Source of the DNA: Trichobilharzia regenti
Lineage: Eukaryota; Platyhelminthes; Trematoda; Strigeidida; Schistosomatidae
Length of the DNA: 64,000 nucleotides
NCBI GenBank assembly: GCA_944472135.2
Contig: OX235268.1
Coordinates: forward strand, 11,290,589 to 11,354,588
Reading direction: 5' to 3'
The position numbers and the translations under genes were made by a program. The notes below the pieces were generated by a model. It worked only from the letters and a program-made list of their open reading frames with translations. It did not search any database and was not told the origin of the DNA. This document shows, one piece after another, positions 11,680-23,699 of this stretch (position 1 is its first letter; every line of letters starts with the position of its first letter).

Positions 11680-14600
11680 TTTCACATGTAATGTCCATTG
11701 TGTTGTTATAGTGACTATCATACTGTTTGCAATCTAAGGTCCCTTTTTCCACATTTGCTTTTGAATAAGTCTTTATTGATGTATATTTGTAACTGCTTTT
11801 AAATTACTAATTTTGGTTAAATATTTACTGCATCAGTAGTCATATTCTTACCGTCAGCATTGTCTGAAGAAAAGAAACGTGGTTATTGTGAACGGAGTGT
11901 TATATGACAACGGCTCGCTGTTTCATTATTGAGGGTACAGAACTTGAATTTAATAAAGCTGATCAAATAAACTAAAAATGAATAATGAGTTCTCATTTCA
12001 AATCCTGTTCAATTTGTTTTATATGTGGTCTCAACATCTAGATAGGTTGTGTGATTATTATGAGTGAGAGAAATAAAGTTATGTAATAAGATGAATAGTT
12101 TGATGAGTGAGTTGTGATTAGGATGTACATAGAAAGAAATGAGAATATGCAATTATGTAAGGGTCATAAAAATTACAAATATTATAAGGAGTTCGAAAAA
12201 AGCAAATAAATTGAAATTTATATGTATGATGTGGTTTTTGAAATGTATTAACTGCACTTCTTTCAAGCATGAAACAGTCTTGTATACTCTCACAGGTTCT
12301 TTAGTATTGTTGTCATAATCTAAATAGATTATCCTATCTGCGCCATTATATCTACTTTCTTTTATTTTATAAAGTTATTGCAATTTGAGAGTTTTCATGC
12401 TACCAGCTTCAAGACAAAATACTTCATGAAATAAATGGCAAAATATGATCACTTTCAACATTTCCACTACTGTTATAGCTTAGTACCACAAAGTTATCAT
12501 TTCAGTGCCTTTATACTGCTTTATTGTTTTCCATCACTGAAAACACCAGTCAGAATGTCGAAGTTATCTTCTAGAGAACTGAAGGCACAAAATGAAAGTT
12601 ATTCATTAGAAAAACATCTTTGACTTACAGAATGCATCTTTAAAATTTAACCAGCACGTCATTCTTGTAAATTTTAAATTAAAAATAAAAATTAATGAAA
12701 CTTCTGATTTCTCTTAGAATTAAACTGCATTCATTTGCTGCAGAATAATTTTTGTCATTTGGAGTTTCATTGAGAAGAAAAAATATTTATCCATACTGCA
12801 TTTCATGGAACATACCGACGACTATTTCAGGAATACGATGGCTGTATTGACCTCATATTCAATTAGTGACAATGTGATACCTGACACTGAGAGTAAACGT
12901 TTTACTCAATAATACTGTTTTTGATGATGGATTACGTTCCTTGATTTCAAACATATCACGCCTGGAATATTTGCAGCTGAAGGTGTGATCAAAAATTAGA
13001 GACGGATTCTGTTTCGCATGTAAATCTCAATATGTTCAAGGAATAAAGCATTTATTTAACTGTGCACTTTTCAATTATGTCAGCATTCGAAATCTAAGCA
13101 AAACTATAGAATCTGTTCACACTGATAAAATGATAATACTCACTTAGTCGGGCTGATGGAAAAATGAATTTATAAATCTCTATTCAGAATAAACATTGAA
13201 ATATTTAAAGAATACTAGTAAACGTCTTTATAAATTAAAGCAAACGAATACCTGATTTCGAAGTGCGCATCGCATTATCATTATTGATCACTTGATGAAG
13301 CTTTACATTGGTTTAAATAAAAGAAACTGGGCATTGAAGTGTATCTTGCCGTTACCTACTCACGAATTTCAGCCTCACTGTAGGTCTCAACGACAGCATT
13401 CATATAACATTCATAATGACTCTCTCGACTCAGAGAAACTCAATCACTGGATGGTGAATTCTGTTGTGACCACAATAGCTCAATTAAAAATAAACAAATA
13501 TCTGTAACGTGCCTTCACTAAAAATCTTATTTCAGTGTTGAGGTCCATAAGAAAATTAGTCACCTATGTGAATATAAACACACATATACATGGATGAAAC
13601 ACAATGTTGCTGCAAATAGCACATTGCCAAACAGAAACCCAACGCCAAAAATTAAAATTTGCTATACTCGATTTTCATCTTACCGTCTTCTGTACAGACA
13701 AACGTAAAATAACAACCATTTTATTTTTCATCAATCACTTATCATGCATTCGTTAAAAAGACATTAGGTCTGTTAGAAATGAGAATCATAATATATGTGC
13801 ATATACGTAGGAATTAGGAAGAGTTTAAACATGGCCACCCAAAAAAATTATGCATATACAAAGTGTAATACAATAGTGAAAAAGAAAATTGTGGTGACAC
13901 CAAGATACTGCCGATAATTAGATTTTGAGATTAGAACTAATCAAGAGAGATTAGCTGAAAAGTTGCTTTAATGAATATAAATCTGAAAGCTACATAAGTA
14001 CATAAAAGAACCCATCATCGGAAACGAAAAGGAATACACACTGTTTTGTTGTGGCTTATTATCAGCTTCTAAAGCATTTAGAGATTTCTTCATACTTTCG
14101 GTTGTTGGAGATAAAAGTGACCATCATTATAACACTACATACTGACGCTCTGTGTAGTCTTCTTGACATGAAGGATAATGATACTTCACTCCGTCTTACA
14201 AATTAATAATAAATAACCTATATTTGCAGCTCCGGAGAAACAAATGAATATGAAGATACATACAACAGTCGTCAAATTCCACAGTTCATCTTTGAGCCAA
14301 TAGAGAAATTCGAACGTAAAGGAGATCGCTTTTAGGAAGTATGTCCTGTAAATGAACTATATCAAAACCGTATTCTTACAATTCCAATTAGTTAATACTT
14401 TGCAATACGCTTCGTGACTTTCCCCTTTCAGTGTCATAGACATATGTCAGTTATTCGTAAGATAAACACGCATTTAATTTGAAGAATTTAACAACTTGAA
14501 ATCATACTCAACCAAACTATTTAAAATGGCGTTTCGTTTCATCTTTGATAATCATTTCAGTGAGAAACCACAGCAGAATATACTGAATGACTACTGCTGT

Positions 14601-14845
14601 TCTTCAATTTGTCCATATTTTGACCAAACGTCGAAGCATTGAAGAAGACTGTTGTTGCTTGATTTCAAACAAACTGTGTCTTATTCCAGAATTATAGTTA
14701 TACTAAAAAAGATAATAAGCTAAATCAAATTTATGTTAAATGGTTACTCGAATTACCACCAACACCTTCAGTGTAATATGTCAAGAGAATTATACTATAA
14801 GGAATATTAGGTTACACCTGTCTTGATGGTTCACTTTAGTGAAAA
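11680..14845. other. AT-rich stretch without recognised feature
   Basis: I see no coding motif, tRNA-like box or repeat shared with other parts of the window. ORFs stay below about 72 codons. Confidence 0.55.
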
Positions 14846-14850
14846 TGATG

Positions 14851-14876
14851 GATATATATATATATATACATATATG
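14851..14876. repeat. (TA)n microsatellite
   Basis: A short run of alternating T and A, interrupted once by CA. Confidence 0.9.
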
Positions 14877-15309
14877 AATCCTTACCGAATTCTGTGTAAC
14901 CTGATAACAACAAAGTGATTGTTAAATAAAAAGCTCCCACTAAGCATATTCAAAAATTACACCTTTTAAATTAATATACTGATATAACTATGAACGGACA
15001 TGCGTCATACTATTCGCATTCTTGAATTAGTTAGTAGTTCATGAAGAATTCATTCAGCAGATGTAAATGGAACGAGTTCTTATAAGAGATTTGATTTTCT
15101 AAACTGGTAATAACTACTGATTTATAATTACTTCCGATTGAAAAGTGATATAAAAACTGAGCATTCATGCTGGTCCACTACTTTAAAGCTTATCTTCGAC
15201 TCTACCAGACGAATTTCATCATGCTTACAAGATTGACCAGGAAATGATTTCAACTAGAGAATCATTGAAAAACAGAGAATAATGGACAGTGATTTCATCG
15301 TAGTTTGGG

Positions 15310-15480
15310 ACACTTAACAAATAAACATCCATGGCACCATTGAGGATCAGACCCAAGACTTTGAGACTCAGCTCACTGACCATTCAGTTGGTTGCACGGA
15401 GTCCCAAAGAAAGACGAAATGACTTCCCAGTAGTCCTTGGTTTTCATACTGCCTTATTCTTGAAATCAGTTATACTACAT
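15310..15480 (+). mobile_element. SINE relic with degraded hammerhead-like segment
   Basis: The phrase GGAGTCCCAAAGAAAGACGAAAT (15398-15420) followed by CCCAGTAGTCCTTGGTTTTC aligns with the hammerhead-like part of the SINE at 22225-22425 (GTCCC...GGACGAAAC, then the AGGTTTTTC tail). The tRNA-like head is hardly visible. The CTGANGA side of the core is gone, so no ribozyme activity is expected. Confidence 0.45.
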
Positions 15481-15591
15481 TAAACCAACATCAGAAAATA
15501 GGAATGGATAATAGGAATAAATAAGGGTAATGATTGAAGAAGACATTGATAGCATCAGTACACCATAAAATAATCATCTTCTTTCGTTAAT

Positions 15592-15825
15592 GTCGTCGGT
15601 GTTATAGTGGTTAGGGCGTTTTTCGACCATGCACATGTTTCGGCTTTCACTCCCATCCCGACGCACTCCTTTACTCGCTGAAACAAAATCCTTTTAATAA
15701 AATAATGCTAGAAATGAGGTTGGCAACCTCATCCTGTAAAATAAATTCTTGAACAGAAACTTCAACTTAATAACTTGGAGCCCCATATTCTACTGAGGAA
15801 AGTGAAAGTAAAATAAAATATCTCT
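15592..15825 (+). mobile_element. tRNA-headed SINE with RTE-type tail
   Basis: Box A TGTTATAGTGG lies at about 15600-15610. The body shares the phrases GACGCACTCCTTTACTC, GGCAACC, ATCCTGTAAAATAAA and GAAACTTCAA with the SINE at 23432-23670. The tail (TGGAGCCCCATATTCTACT, then AAAATAAAATA) corresponds to the RTE 3' terminus at 61659-61707. Box B is degraded. Confidence 0.7.
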
Positions 15826-16444
15826 AAAGACCACAAAACTTACGAGCTTATCACGGTTTTATGAACAGAAAAAGTAATGTATGCTTGAGTACAGAACTAA
15901 TACAAAAGCCTGATCATGGTTTTGTGAACAGAAAAAACCATTACAACAGATAAAGGTCAAAATATTTTCGACAATTGAAAAAGTGGCTAATCAATGCACA
16001 TGTTTTGGAAACAAGAGTAGTTACCGAGAACCAGCTTGGTGTTCAAATTTATTTCTTAAGAGGTAATCAAAGATGCAGCGGACAGAATGTTGAGACAGTC
16101 AGATTAATAATTATGGCAAATGCAAGATGACTGCACAAATTTCTTTCGAACACAGCTTCGATTACTCATAAGAAAATTGTGCCTGTAAAGCTTTATGCTA
16201 AAACTAAAGATCGAATAACTTTGTCAAGAGAGGTGACAGAATGACTGAAAACAACTTTGGTCTATTTTTGCTGTCCCAAAAATAATTATGAACGATGCAG
16301 GGTGTTTGAATGAGAAAAGTGTCATGATTGGTGTTCATCGTAAATTACAAAAATTTCAACTTCTTTCAGTCCAGTGACAAAGATTGATAACTGGTAAACT
16401 AAATCACTAAAAGGATTGAAACTAAAAGTTAGTATATGCAAATA

Positions 16445-16843
16445 GTTGTGTTCTCTGAGCCGGTTGGTTGAATTGCGAACCTTTCATCATCCTTCTGGAC
16501 AACATCTTCAGCGCAAGTTTAGGCATAAAATGAACTGATTTTTATTTTCCATGAATGTTGGAATTGCGTATCCTTGTTATCATCTTCGTGACTGATAGTC
16601 GACTTACATTTGTATTGATCATTTTTCATTGTACTGTAATGTTTCAAATCGAAGTAAATAAAAAATGATCAAAACAAACGTAAATTGACTACCAGTCAGA
16701 AAGATGGTAACCAGGAGACGTAATTCTATCATTCATGGAGAATTTATATCAGTTCATTTCATGCTAAATCTTGCGCTGAAGATGTCGTTCAGAAGGATGA
16801 CAAAAGCTCCACAATTAAACCAACCAGCTCGGAGAAAACAACC
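16445..16843. repeat. Foldback: long imperfect inverted repeat
   Basis: Left arm about 16445-16627 is the reverse complement of right arm about 16663-16843, with roughly 35 bp between. Matching outer ends are GTTGTGTTCTCTGAGCCGG (left) against CTCGGAGAAAACAACC (right). Inner ends are TTGATCATTTTT against AAAAAATGATCAAAA. The phrase ACATCTTCAGCGCAAG in the left arm mirrors CTTGCGCTGAAGATGT in the right arm. Arms look about 80% alike by eye. No ORF lies inside. It may be a foldback or MITE-like element, or two head-to-head copies of one repeat. No clear target duplication was found. Confidence 0.8.
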
Positions 16844-16929
16844 AATTGCAATCATTCACCCGCACCACACATCTTCTCTATAAACGATAAAGATTTCATC
16901 GATGATATTAGATAGCTGGAAAGGACCAA

Positions 16930-16985
16930 AGAAAGGACTAGACACGTCGCACTAGTTACTAGTGTCCAATCAAAATATATCGTCG
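16930..16985 (+). repeat. Fragment of the 31-35 kb repeat unit
   Basis: AAAGGACTAGACACGTCGCA followed by CTAGTTACTAGTGTCCAATC matches the block AAGGACTGGACACATCAC...CTAGTTACTAATGTCCAATC of the tandem unit at 31750-31790 and 35130-35180. Confidence 0.6.
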
Positions 16986-18263
16986 ATTTAAAAAAATTCT
17001 TTAAACAGTGAAAATCTTTGGCAAATTTAATAAGCTACAGAAACAACAAATTTCATTCTTAGATGGCCTTACGACTAGGAAAGAGAATGATACAATAGGA
17101 CGGACTAGGTATAAAGATGAGTTTACCCATATTGAGGGATTTACACCCATGAAGTATAAACGCACTTCAATTTCAATGATTACAGCATAGAACTAGATGA
17201 ATCATCTTTAAAGACTATGCTAATGATAAGTTCAAAATTATTTGAGAACCGTTTAGTATGATAGTTATCTAGAAATGTTTTCTTTTTGGTAAAAATACGA
17301 ATTTCCCGTCGAGGCAAGTTAATATGTTAACAGCTCAAAATAGGTCCTTATTCCTTAATCTACAGTTTCTTAAGGATAACATCTGCAAAATAGCAACACA
17401 ATATCCAAGGAACATGTTTTAAACAGAGTTCACTGCAGCAGAGGTACACTTTCTCTTGAAAACTACTGCAATTTTTCTTCCTAGAAATAAGCATGAAGTA
17501 AATAATTCCGGTGGGATCACATGTATCCTACTGTCACACGACTCATGTACAGCTCGTTACGGTTACACAAAGCACTGTTCATCGCTGTCATCTAAAATGG
17601 CTCATGCGTAGCTATTCAAGGAATTCCTCACAGATACTGAAATACTTTTACATTGCCTACTTTTTCTCAATTAATTTTACTTTTGCTTTACAGGTTCATT
17701 TACTACGTATAGTTGAAGCCATCAGAGTTTGTCTGAAGTAGTTAAACCTGTATTTTCAGAAAAAAGTAGCACAGCCAACTTTCTTGCTCAGACCATCATT
17801 CCGTTAATGTGATACTCTGATCAGATCCTATCCTCCTAAACCACTTACAAGTTACTATACCACTATCTTGACTATCATGTCATTCCACCAACTTTATCAC
17901 TACTCTTTTTTCAGAAGTAATGAGTATGAACATTTATTCATTCCTGTTGTTTGTCTCTTAGATGAGATGCATCATTTAGACATTTGTTTAAATTTCGCAA
18001 ATATTTCTACCGTTCAGTTGCTGCAATTATTTTCCTGATTTTATTTCTTTCTGAATTTAGTGTTACATTTGTGCATATTAGGAAATGCATGGCATTGCAA
18101 TCTGTTAACTGTAACGGTTGGATATTGATTTACTGGTGCTGTCATTAGCAATCCTTGTAAGTGTATAATGGATGAATGACTACAGAGCGTGATGACAAAA
18201 TTACTAGAAACAATGATATTTAGTTAATATCTGTGCCTTGCAAATTCAACTAATGACCTGCAG

Positions 18264-18298
<35 letters not shown>
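18264..18298. repeat. (TA)n microsatellite
   Basis: An uninterrupted run of about 17 TA units. Confidence 0.95.
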
Positions 18299-18300
<2 letters not shown>

Positions 18301-18669
18301 CAAATAAGTGTACGGAATAAGCGAAGCCGATCCTGCATAGATCCCAGAATTTTGGACCACATAAAAGACGCAAATTTATTTAGTATTTTTCAAAGCTAGC
18401 AATGGCTATTCCTTCCCCTATTTATCTATGTATTTTATTATTGTTAACCATGTTAGTTGTAAATTGGTTGTAAAGAAACTACGAAATGATATCATCTCGC
18501 GAAATTTGTCTTCTTAATGCCTTGTTCATATTTACCAATTGTTTAATTTAATACCATACATAGGTTTTCCAGATTGTATAGTTACTGTTTAAACTTGTGA
18601 ATATCCGACAATCTCTGCTTTTAAATTTAAGTAAATATATATAAATATATCAAGTGTGGGTTTGAGTAA

Positions 18670-18870
18670 ATTTAGTTTCATTGGTTACAGGTCTGATCAC
18701 TGTCTGACTTCAAATTCAGAATCATTGTGAAGCCTGGGAGTACTGAACAGTTGTCTCTTTCAAGTTTGTGACCCTTCGTCAACATGTACCCGGAGAAGTT
18801 CGAACCCAGGACATTCTACTTGCTAATCAAAGTCGTAAACCATTTAGCCAGTAAGACCCAATTCAATGAA
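18670..18870 (-). mobile_element. tRNA-derived SINE copy with degraded hammerhead-like segment
   Basis: The minus strand shows box A TGGCTAAATGG and box B GGGTTCGAACT (about 18850 and 18798). Next comes TTGACGAAGGGTCAC, matching the CTGAGGA-GTCCC core and stem of the family with one core change, and then TTCAGTACTCCCAGG. The GAAA box is lost. The order head, hammerhead-like segment and tail agrees with the copy at 22225-22425. Confidence 0.6.
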
Positions 18871-18879
18871 GATGTTTTT

Positions 18880-21035
18880 CAAAAAAAGAATCTGTCAAAC
18901 TAAAGACGCATTTACGAACCTATTTCGCTAAGCGTTTGTTGGCTTTATTTTAGACAGTCAGGGAATTTCTTCAGAGTTTCGTTCACAAGATTTCAATGGA
19001 GAACGCTTTCAAATTTGTTATAATTTTTTAAGGTTTGTCATTCGTTTTCTCAATGTCTAAACAACCTAAGTGTATTAGACAACACCATGAGGTTTCGTTT
19101 CATATCACGTTTTACCGAAACGAAAACGGATATTAGTTAACTGACCTCAAACATTTAAACTGAATATCTAAGTTCATTACTGTTACTTTACTTACTTGAA
19201 TTTGTACCTAGATGTGGCATTCGAAATAAGAAAAAATTGTTCTTATACTGCGAATTGTCCTAATGATGTCACATAAACTTCTCCCTAATAAATCGCAGTG
19301 ATAACTGTCAGTGTTTTTAAACTACACCGTGCTTTCATAGCTAAATCTTCGGAATGATATAAGAACATGCATATATAACATTATTAACTAAACGCCGAAA
19401 GTCATTATCTCCATGTGTACGATTCATCATCAAGCGGGAGGTGTAAATTTATCAACAGTGATATCATATCTGAATAACCTGAGATTAAGAACCAGTAGTT
19501 ATTCAAAAATGCACGACAAATGACTTACAATCTTTTGCGATTCCCAGAACTATGTAGATACACATAAATTATTAAAAATGTATTCACTTATGTAGTATTA
19601 GGCGGTTATATTTCAATTGAAATCGTCCTTTTCAACTCCATCTATAGTGACTAAATGATTTGAAAAGTGTGCATGAAAATAAGCCATGTAAGTCTTCAAT
19701 AATGATAGTGTATTTTTGCATTCCTCTACTCTTTAACTTTGTACAGTATAACATTAAAATATTCTGTCTTTATTGTATAGTGACAGTCAGTTCAAACTCA
19801 GTCATCATTTTTTAGAGATTTTCAACATTTTATGTTACGAAATTTATCAAAGCAATCTCAGCCTAATATGCTGAAAGTAAAAAATACTTACGTTTATAAA
19901 AACTTCCCACTTTTGAATTATGAAAACGTTTGAGAAAAACATTATTGACAGTTATTGCTTGTAAATGACAACTTGGAAGCCGTGCACAACAGAATTCGTT
20001 TGATTTCATAATGAAGTTGTAAGAAAACGACTTATTAAACAGGATCCTTCGATAATGTAGTTAAACTGAAACAAAATGAAGTTTAATTCTCATTGTCATC
20101 AGAGACAATATTCCTGAGTTTGTAAGTTTTCAGCAGTGTTCATCGTTAATTCACTATTTGCAAGAAAGCTGGTCAAATGTAGTTAATGATGATACACTCA
20201 TTGTACTCGTGGATATTTCAAACGAGACATCAGTTCACCTGACGTGACGAGCGTTTTCTCTTAACTTGTAAGATAATCGGATCTTTCAAAAACCACAGTC
20301 TTGTATTCAGTTACTTAAAGAAAATAAACGGCCATCACATAACACAAATGAACAGTGTTGGCATAAAAGCATAAAAAGAGCATTTCGTTTTATGGACTCA
20401 CATGCTTACGGTCAATAGAAATTAGGTTTAAAGTGCGGTGAAAATAACCATCTGCAGAAACGACCACTTATATCTCAACACTGATCAACTGGGTTAGTTT
20501 TCAGTATGAGAATCATTCTAATTTGTATATCTTCACACTTTTATAATCACAACGGTTTTATTCTGGACAGTATTTATATAATGTACAGAATATTTAGAGG
20601 AGTTTACAGCATGATATTTTCCTTTTGTACAATATCTTCAAGTAAAATATTGAATGTCACTATAGCCTGTGACACAATACTACCTGAGTTGAAGCACAAA
20701 CCATTCCATTATGATATTTCTGCTTTGTAGCCTTCAAGAAATCCCCAACATCTAGTTAAAAGCCAGTTGTCAGAAGTTCAGAAGTATATTTTGAGACTCA
20801 AGGACTAAACTAAGGAACATTTATCTCATGCATTGGAACACACAGTCACCGACAATCAGCCTCTTTCTCAAGTTTAGCAGGCAATTGCGAATCAGAAGGT
20901 TGTAAACATTTTAAATACACTCAAGAGAAGATACCATCAGAGGTCATATCTTAATCGATTAAAACAAAGTTAATTAGAGAAAATATAGGCAATGTGGAGT
21001 TTCGGTAGCTCAAGTTTTACGCGGGCCGCCTCACT
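18880..21035. other. AT-rich stretch without recognised feature
   Basis: Only short ORFs (74 codons at 20506) without motif or splice context. I see no repeat. Confidence 0.55.
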
Positions 21036-21039
21036 ATAA

Positions 21040-21236
21040 CAGTGTTGTCATATTTTTATTTTTATATTCTTCACGTTCCCAGTGGAACATATGGCTTCTA
21101 GCTAGAGGCCTAAAGTTTCTGTAGTAGTGTTTATTTTCACAGGATAGGATTGCTAGCCTCATGCTCACACTTCCCTCTTTACCAGTCTTATTACTGGACA
21201 AGTGAGGTAAAGGAGTGCGTCGGCCGTTTGTTAAGT
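21040..21236 (-). mobile_element. tRNA-headed SINE, 5'-truncated, RTE-type tail
   Basis: On the minus strand this reads ACGGCCGACGCACTCC, then a body equal to the 23432-23670 SINE (AGAGGGAAG, GGCTAGCAATCC, TAAACACTACTACAG). The tail is AAGCCATATGTTCCACTGGG followed by (TAAAA)n. The tRNA-like boxes are missing, so only the body and tail remain. Confidence 0.75.
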
Positions 21237-22224
21237 TGAATAAATTAAGAAAAGTTTTAAAAATGCAAGCGTCATGCAGAGGAAACTTCTAACTGACTCT
21301 AGAAATGAAATGCAGGCACCAAAATAGATGAACTGTGTAGTCTACATAAATCGAAGAAAAATCAGAATGTAATGAATAAGTAACGTCAAACAAAATTCCC
21401 CCTGAAAAGTTTTTAACCAGGAAGTGACCAGTCATTCCTCTTTCGGCGAAGTACTTATATACATTTATTATAAAATTCATAAGAATCGCGTAATTACGAA
21501 TTCTCATTCTCAATCAATGTATCTTTAATAAAAATTAATTGGATGATAAGCATTTAAAGCGACCAGGTCTTTCGGCAAACAAGAATCAATGACTTTATAA
21601 AGTTAAAAGGATTCCAGTTGAACATATGTCAGTCTAAATCAACAGATAGATAATGGTTTTGACAGTTTAGGTGAATGCAAAAATGTTACTTACTAATTTG
21701 AGATACATCTGTATTGTACAAAAGTATATAAAACTTTAAAATAAATACCTGAAATTATCGGCAGCGAAATTCGTAAGAGAAGTGAACAATATATTCACAT
21801 TCGTCTTTAGTTCTCCTGATAATAAACTACTAAGGTAATCACTTTGCAGAAATGTGGGATTTCACAATCGCAACCTTGTTTACTGGTTTACTATCCTATC
21901 CTACATCAGGAAAAGGAGACATGGTTGGCTGTGAGGCTCAGGACTGGCAACCAATCTCCTTTGAAATCGTGACATTACAATTTTGCAAACTGATGTCAGC
22001 TCATGCTTAAATCCTCCAAGGAATCAAACGAAAATCCCTACGAAACCAATACTTGAAAATTAATCTGATGTTCACTAGCGACTGGCCCTATTCAGACAGT
22101 TAACCTGAGGTTCTAGTGGTAAGCCGTGACCAGTGAGGTACAGCAAGTTGAAGATGAGGCAGTAACTCATCGAAGAAGACATTCCGAAATGGTCACGCTA
22201 TGCTGTGAATTGCAGAAGTTAGAA

Positions 22225-22425
22225 TTCAAGAACCATTGGATCGGGGCACAGTGGTTCAATGTTCTACGGGCTCGCCTTGTAACCAGAAGGTACTAGGTTC
22301 GAACCACGGTGAGTGCATACTGATGAAGAGTCCCAAGCTAGGACGAAACAGCTGGCGAGTAGTCATAGGTTTTTCAGTGTTTCTCTAAGTGATGTCAGCT
22401 CATGATGAAATCTTCCATGCCATAT
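22225..22425 (+). mobile_element. tRNA-derived SINE with hammerhead-like segment (Sm-alpha type)
   Basis: Box A GGGCACAGTGG is at 22244-22254 and box B GGTTCGAACCA at 22296-22306, with the spacing expected of a tRNA-like RNA polymerase III promoter. A hammerhead-like segment follows at 22313-22371, then an AGGTTTTTCAGTG...GTCAGCTCATG tail. Schistosome Sm-alpha SINEs are known to carry a hammerhead ribozyme after a tRNA-like head; that is established knowledge for the family. The assignment of this copy is by resemblance, and no target duplication was located. Confidence 0.75.
22313..22371 (+). ncRNA. Hammerhead-ribozyme-like segment, probably inactive
   Basis: Stem II is intact: GTCC (22330-22333) can pair with GGAC (22341-22344), closed by a 7-nt loop. 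The conserved GAAA box follows at 22345-22348. The 7 bases before stem II, where CTGANGA is required, read ATGAAGA, so the invariant first C is replaced by A. An apparent CTGATGA begins three bases earlier and is out of register with stem II. The cleavage-site region reads GGC where GUC is expected by alignment, and stem I pairing is poor. I infer that this copy is a decayed ribozyme. Confidence 0.6.
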
Positions 22426-23233
22426 AATTTTGACTGAACAGGAAGAAAAGTTACAATTACACAAAGCTACACAACTACTAACAACGCATACAATGAGAAT
22501 AACAGAGACTCTAACAGATAACTTTGGACAGCAAAACACACAGATGTCTAAATCGAATTTCAGTTTGTGGTGTCAACGCAAGCAAAGCCATGTTCAAACA
22601 ACTCTGGAAGAGAACTCATCATGATCGGAGATGATATCAGCGAAATGACTGAAAACAGAAGACTCTTTGTAATTTTCTGGACTACTAAAATTTGGTGATT
22701 GGAGGTAGTGTGGAAACTAAGGATACTGGTGACAAGATTGAGAATTTAAGAAGGTGTATATTCATATCACCTTTTAAAACTTCAAATTATTTCATCATAT
22801 ATCATGCATGATTAGTTAGTTATTTACTCACGTGTAACATAACATTTAGTCAACCCTAATTTGTTTGTCTAAGTGTTTCGTTGAAATTAGTGTCATCATC
22901 GGCTTACACTTTATTTTCACATTTCATTTTTATGTGTGTGAAACGATTTCTCAGAAACACTATCTGAGTAAATGATGCTGGCATATTTCAAACAATTATC
23001 TCAAAAATACTTATATGGGAGTTATCTAGCCTTCATTATGAATTATATAAAATAAACGTGCTGTGTAGGCCATAGCTTCTTCGGTACAATTGTAAAATGG
23101 CTAAAACTTTGTTTAGAATCTACTTACTCTCCCTTAGAGACAAACTATACTGCCAATATCTTTGTCTGTAGCATGTCTTGATACGAAAAGTGTAGAAGGA
23201 AAAGTACTGACAAGTCTTATTTCATCCTAGAAT

Positions 23234-23236
23234 ATG

Positions 23237-23297
<61 letters not shown>

Positions 23298-23318
23298 ACA
23301 TATATTATCATACATATA
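23234..23318. repeat. (TA)n microsatellite, interrupted
   Basis: About 85 bp of TA/ATA repeats directly upstream of the SINE cluster. Confidence 0.95.
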
Positions 23319-23431
23319 TGTGTAAATAGTTTAAATATATGAATAACACATGTTTATTTATTAGGAAAGCTGAAAACGAAAACTACAACACATGAACTCA
23401 ACCTCAAAATATATATAGCTTACTAATAAAG

Positions 23432-23670
23432 TTGTGCGTCGGTGGCACAGCGGTTAGCATGCTCGCCGACCATGCACATGGTCCGGGGTTCGATCATCGG
23501 CCGACGCACTCCTTTTCCTCACTTATCCAGTGATAAGACTGTTAAAGAGGGAAGGTTGGGCATGAGGCTACCAACACTATCCTGTATAAATAAACACTGC
23601 TACAGAAACTTCAAGCCTCTAGCTTGAAGCCCTACATTCCACTGGAAACGTGAATAAAATAAATAAATAA
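23432..23670 (+). mobile_element. tRNA-headed SINE with RTE-type tail, best copy
   Basis: Box A TGGCACAGCGG (23443-23453) and box B GGTTCGATCAT (23487-23497) form a near-consensus internal pol III promoter. The tRNA-like head is framed by GCGTCGG and CCGACGC, which could pair as an acceptor-like stem. The body continues for about 150 bp and ends in TTGAAGCCCTACATTCCACT, GGAAACGTGAATAAAA and a short TAAA repeat. That tail resembles the last coding bases and 3' end of the RTE copy at 61659-61707. Other copies lie at 15592, 21040(-), 28765(-), 41670(-) and 50940. The 61-codon ORF inside it is incidental. It is not a functional tRNA gene. Confidence 0.85.
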
Positions 23671-23699
23671 CTAATGAAGTTAAGCTGAGAGAGAGAGAA

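Noticed and set aside
22320..22326. CTGATGA taken as an intact hammerhead core
   Set aside because: It is three bases out of register with stem II. The in-register heptamer is ATGAAGA, so an active ribozyme should not be claimed.
23436..23510. Functional tRNA gene
   Set aside because: Box A and B are good, but no proper anticodon arm can be drawn, and the segment is followed by a repeated SINE body and tail found in other copies.
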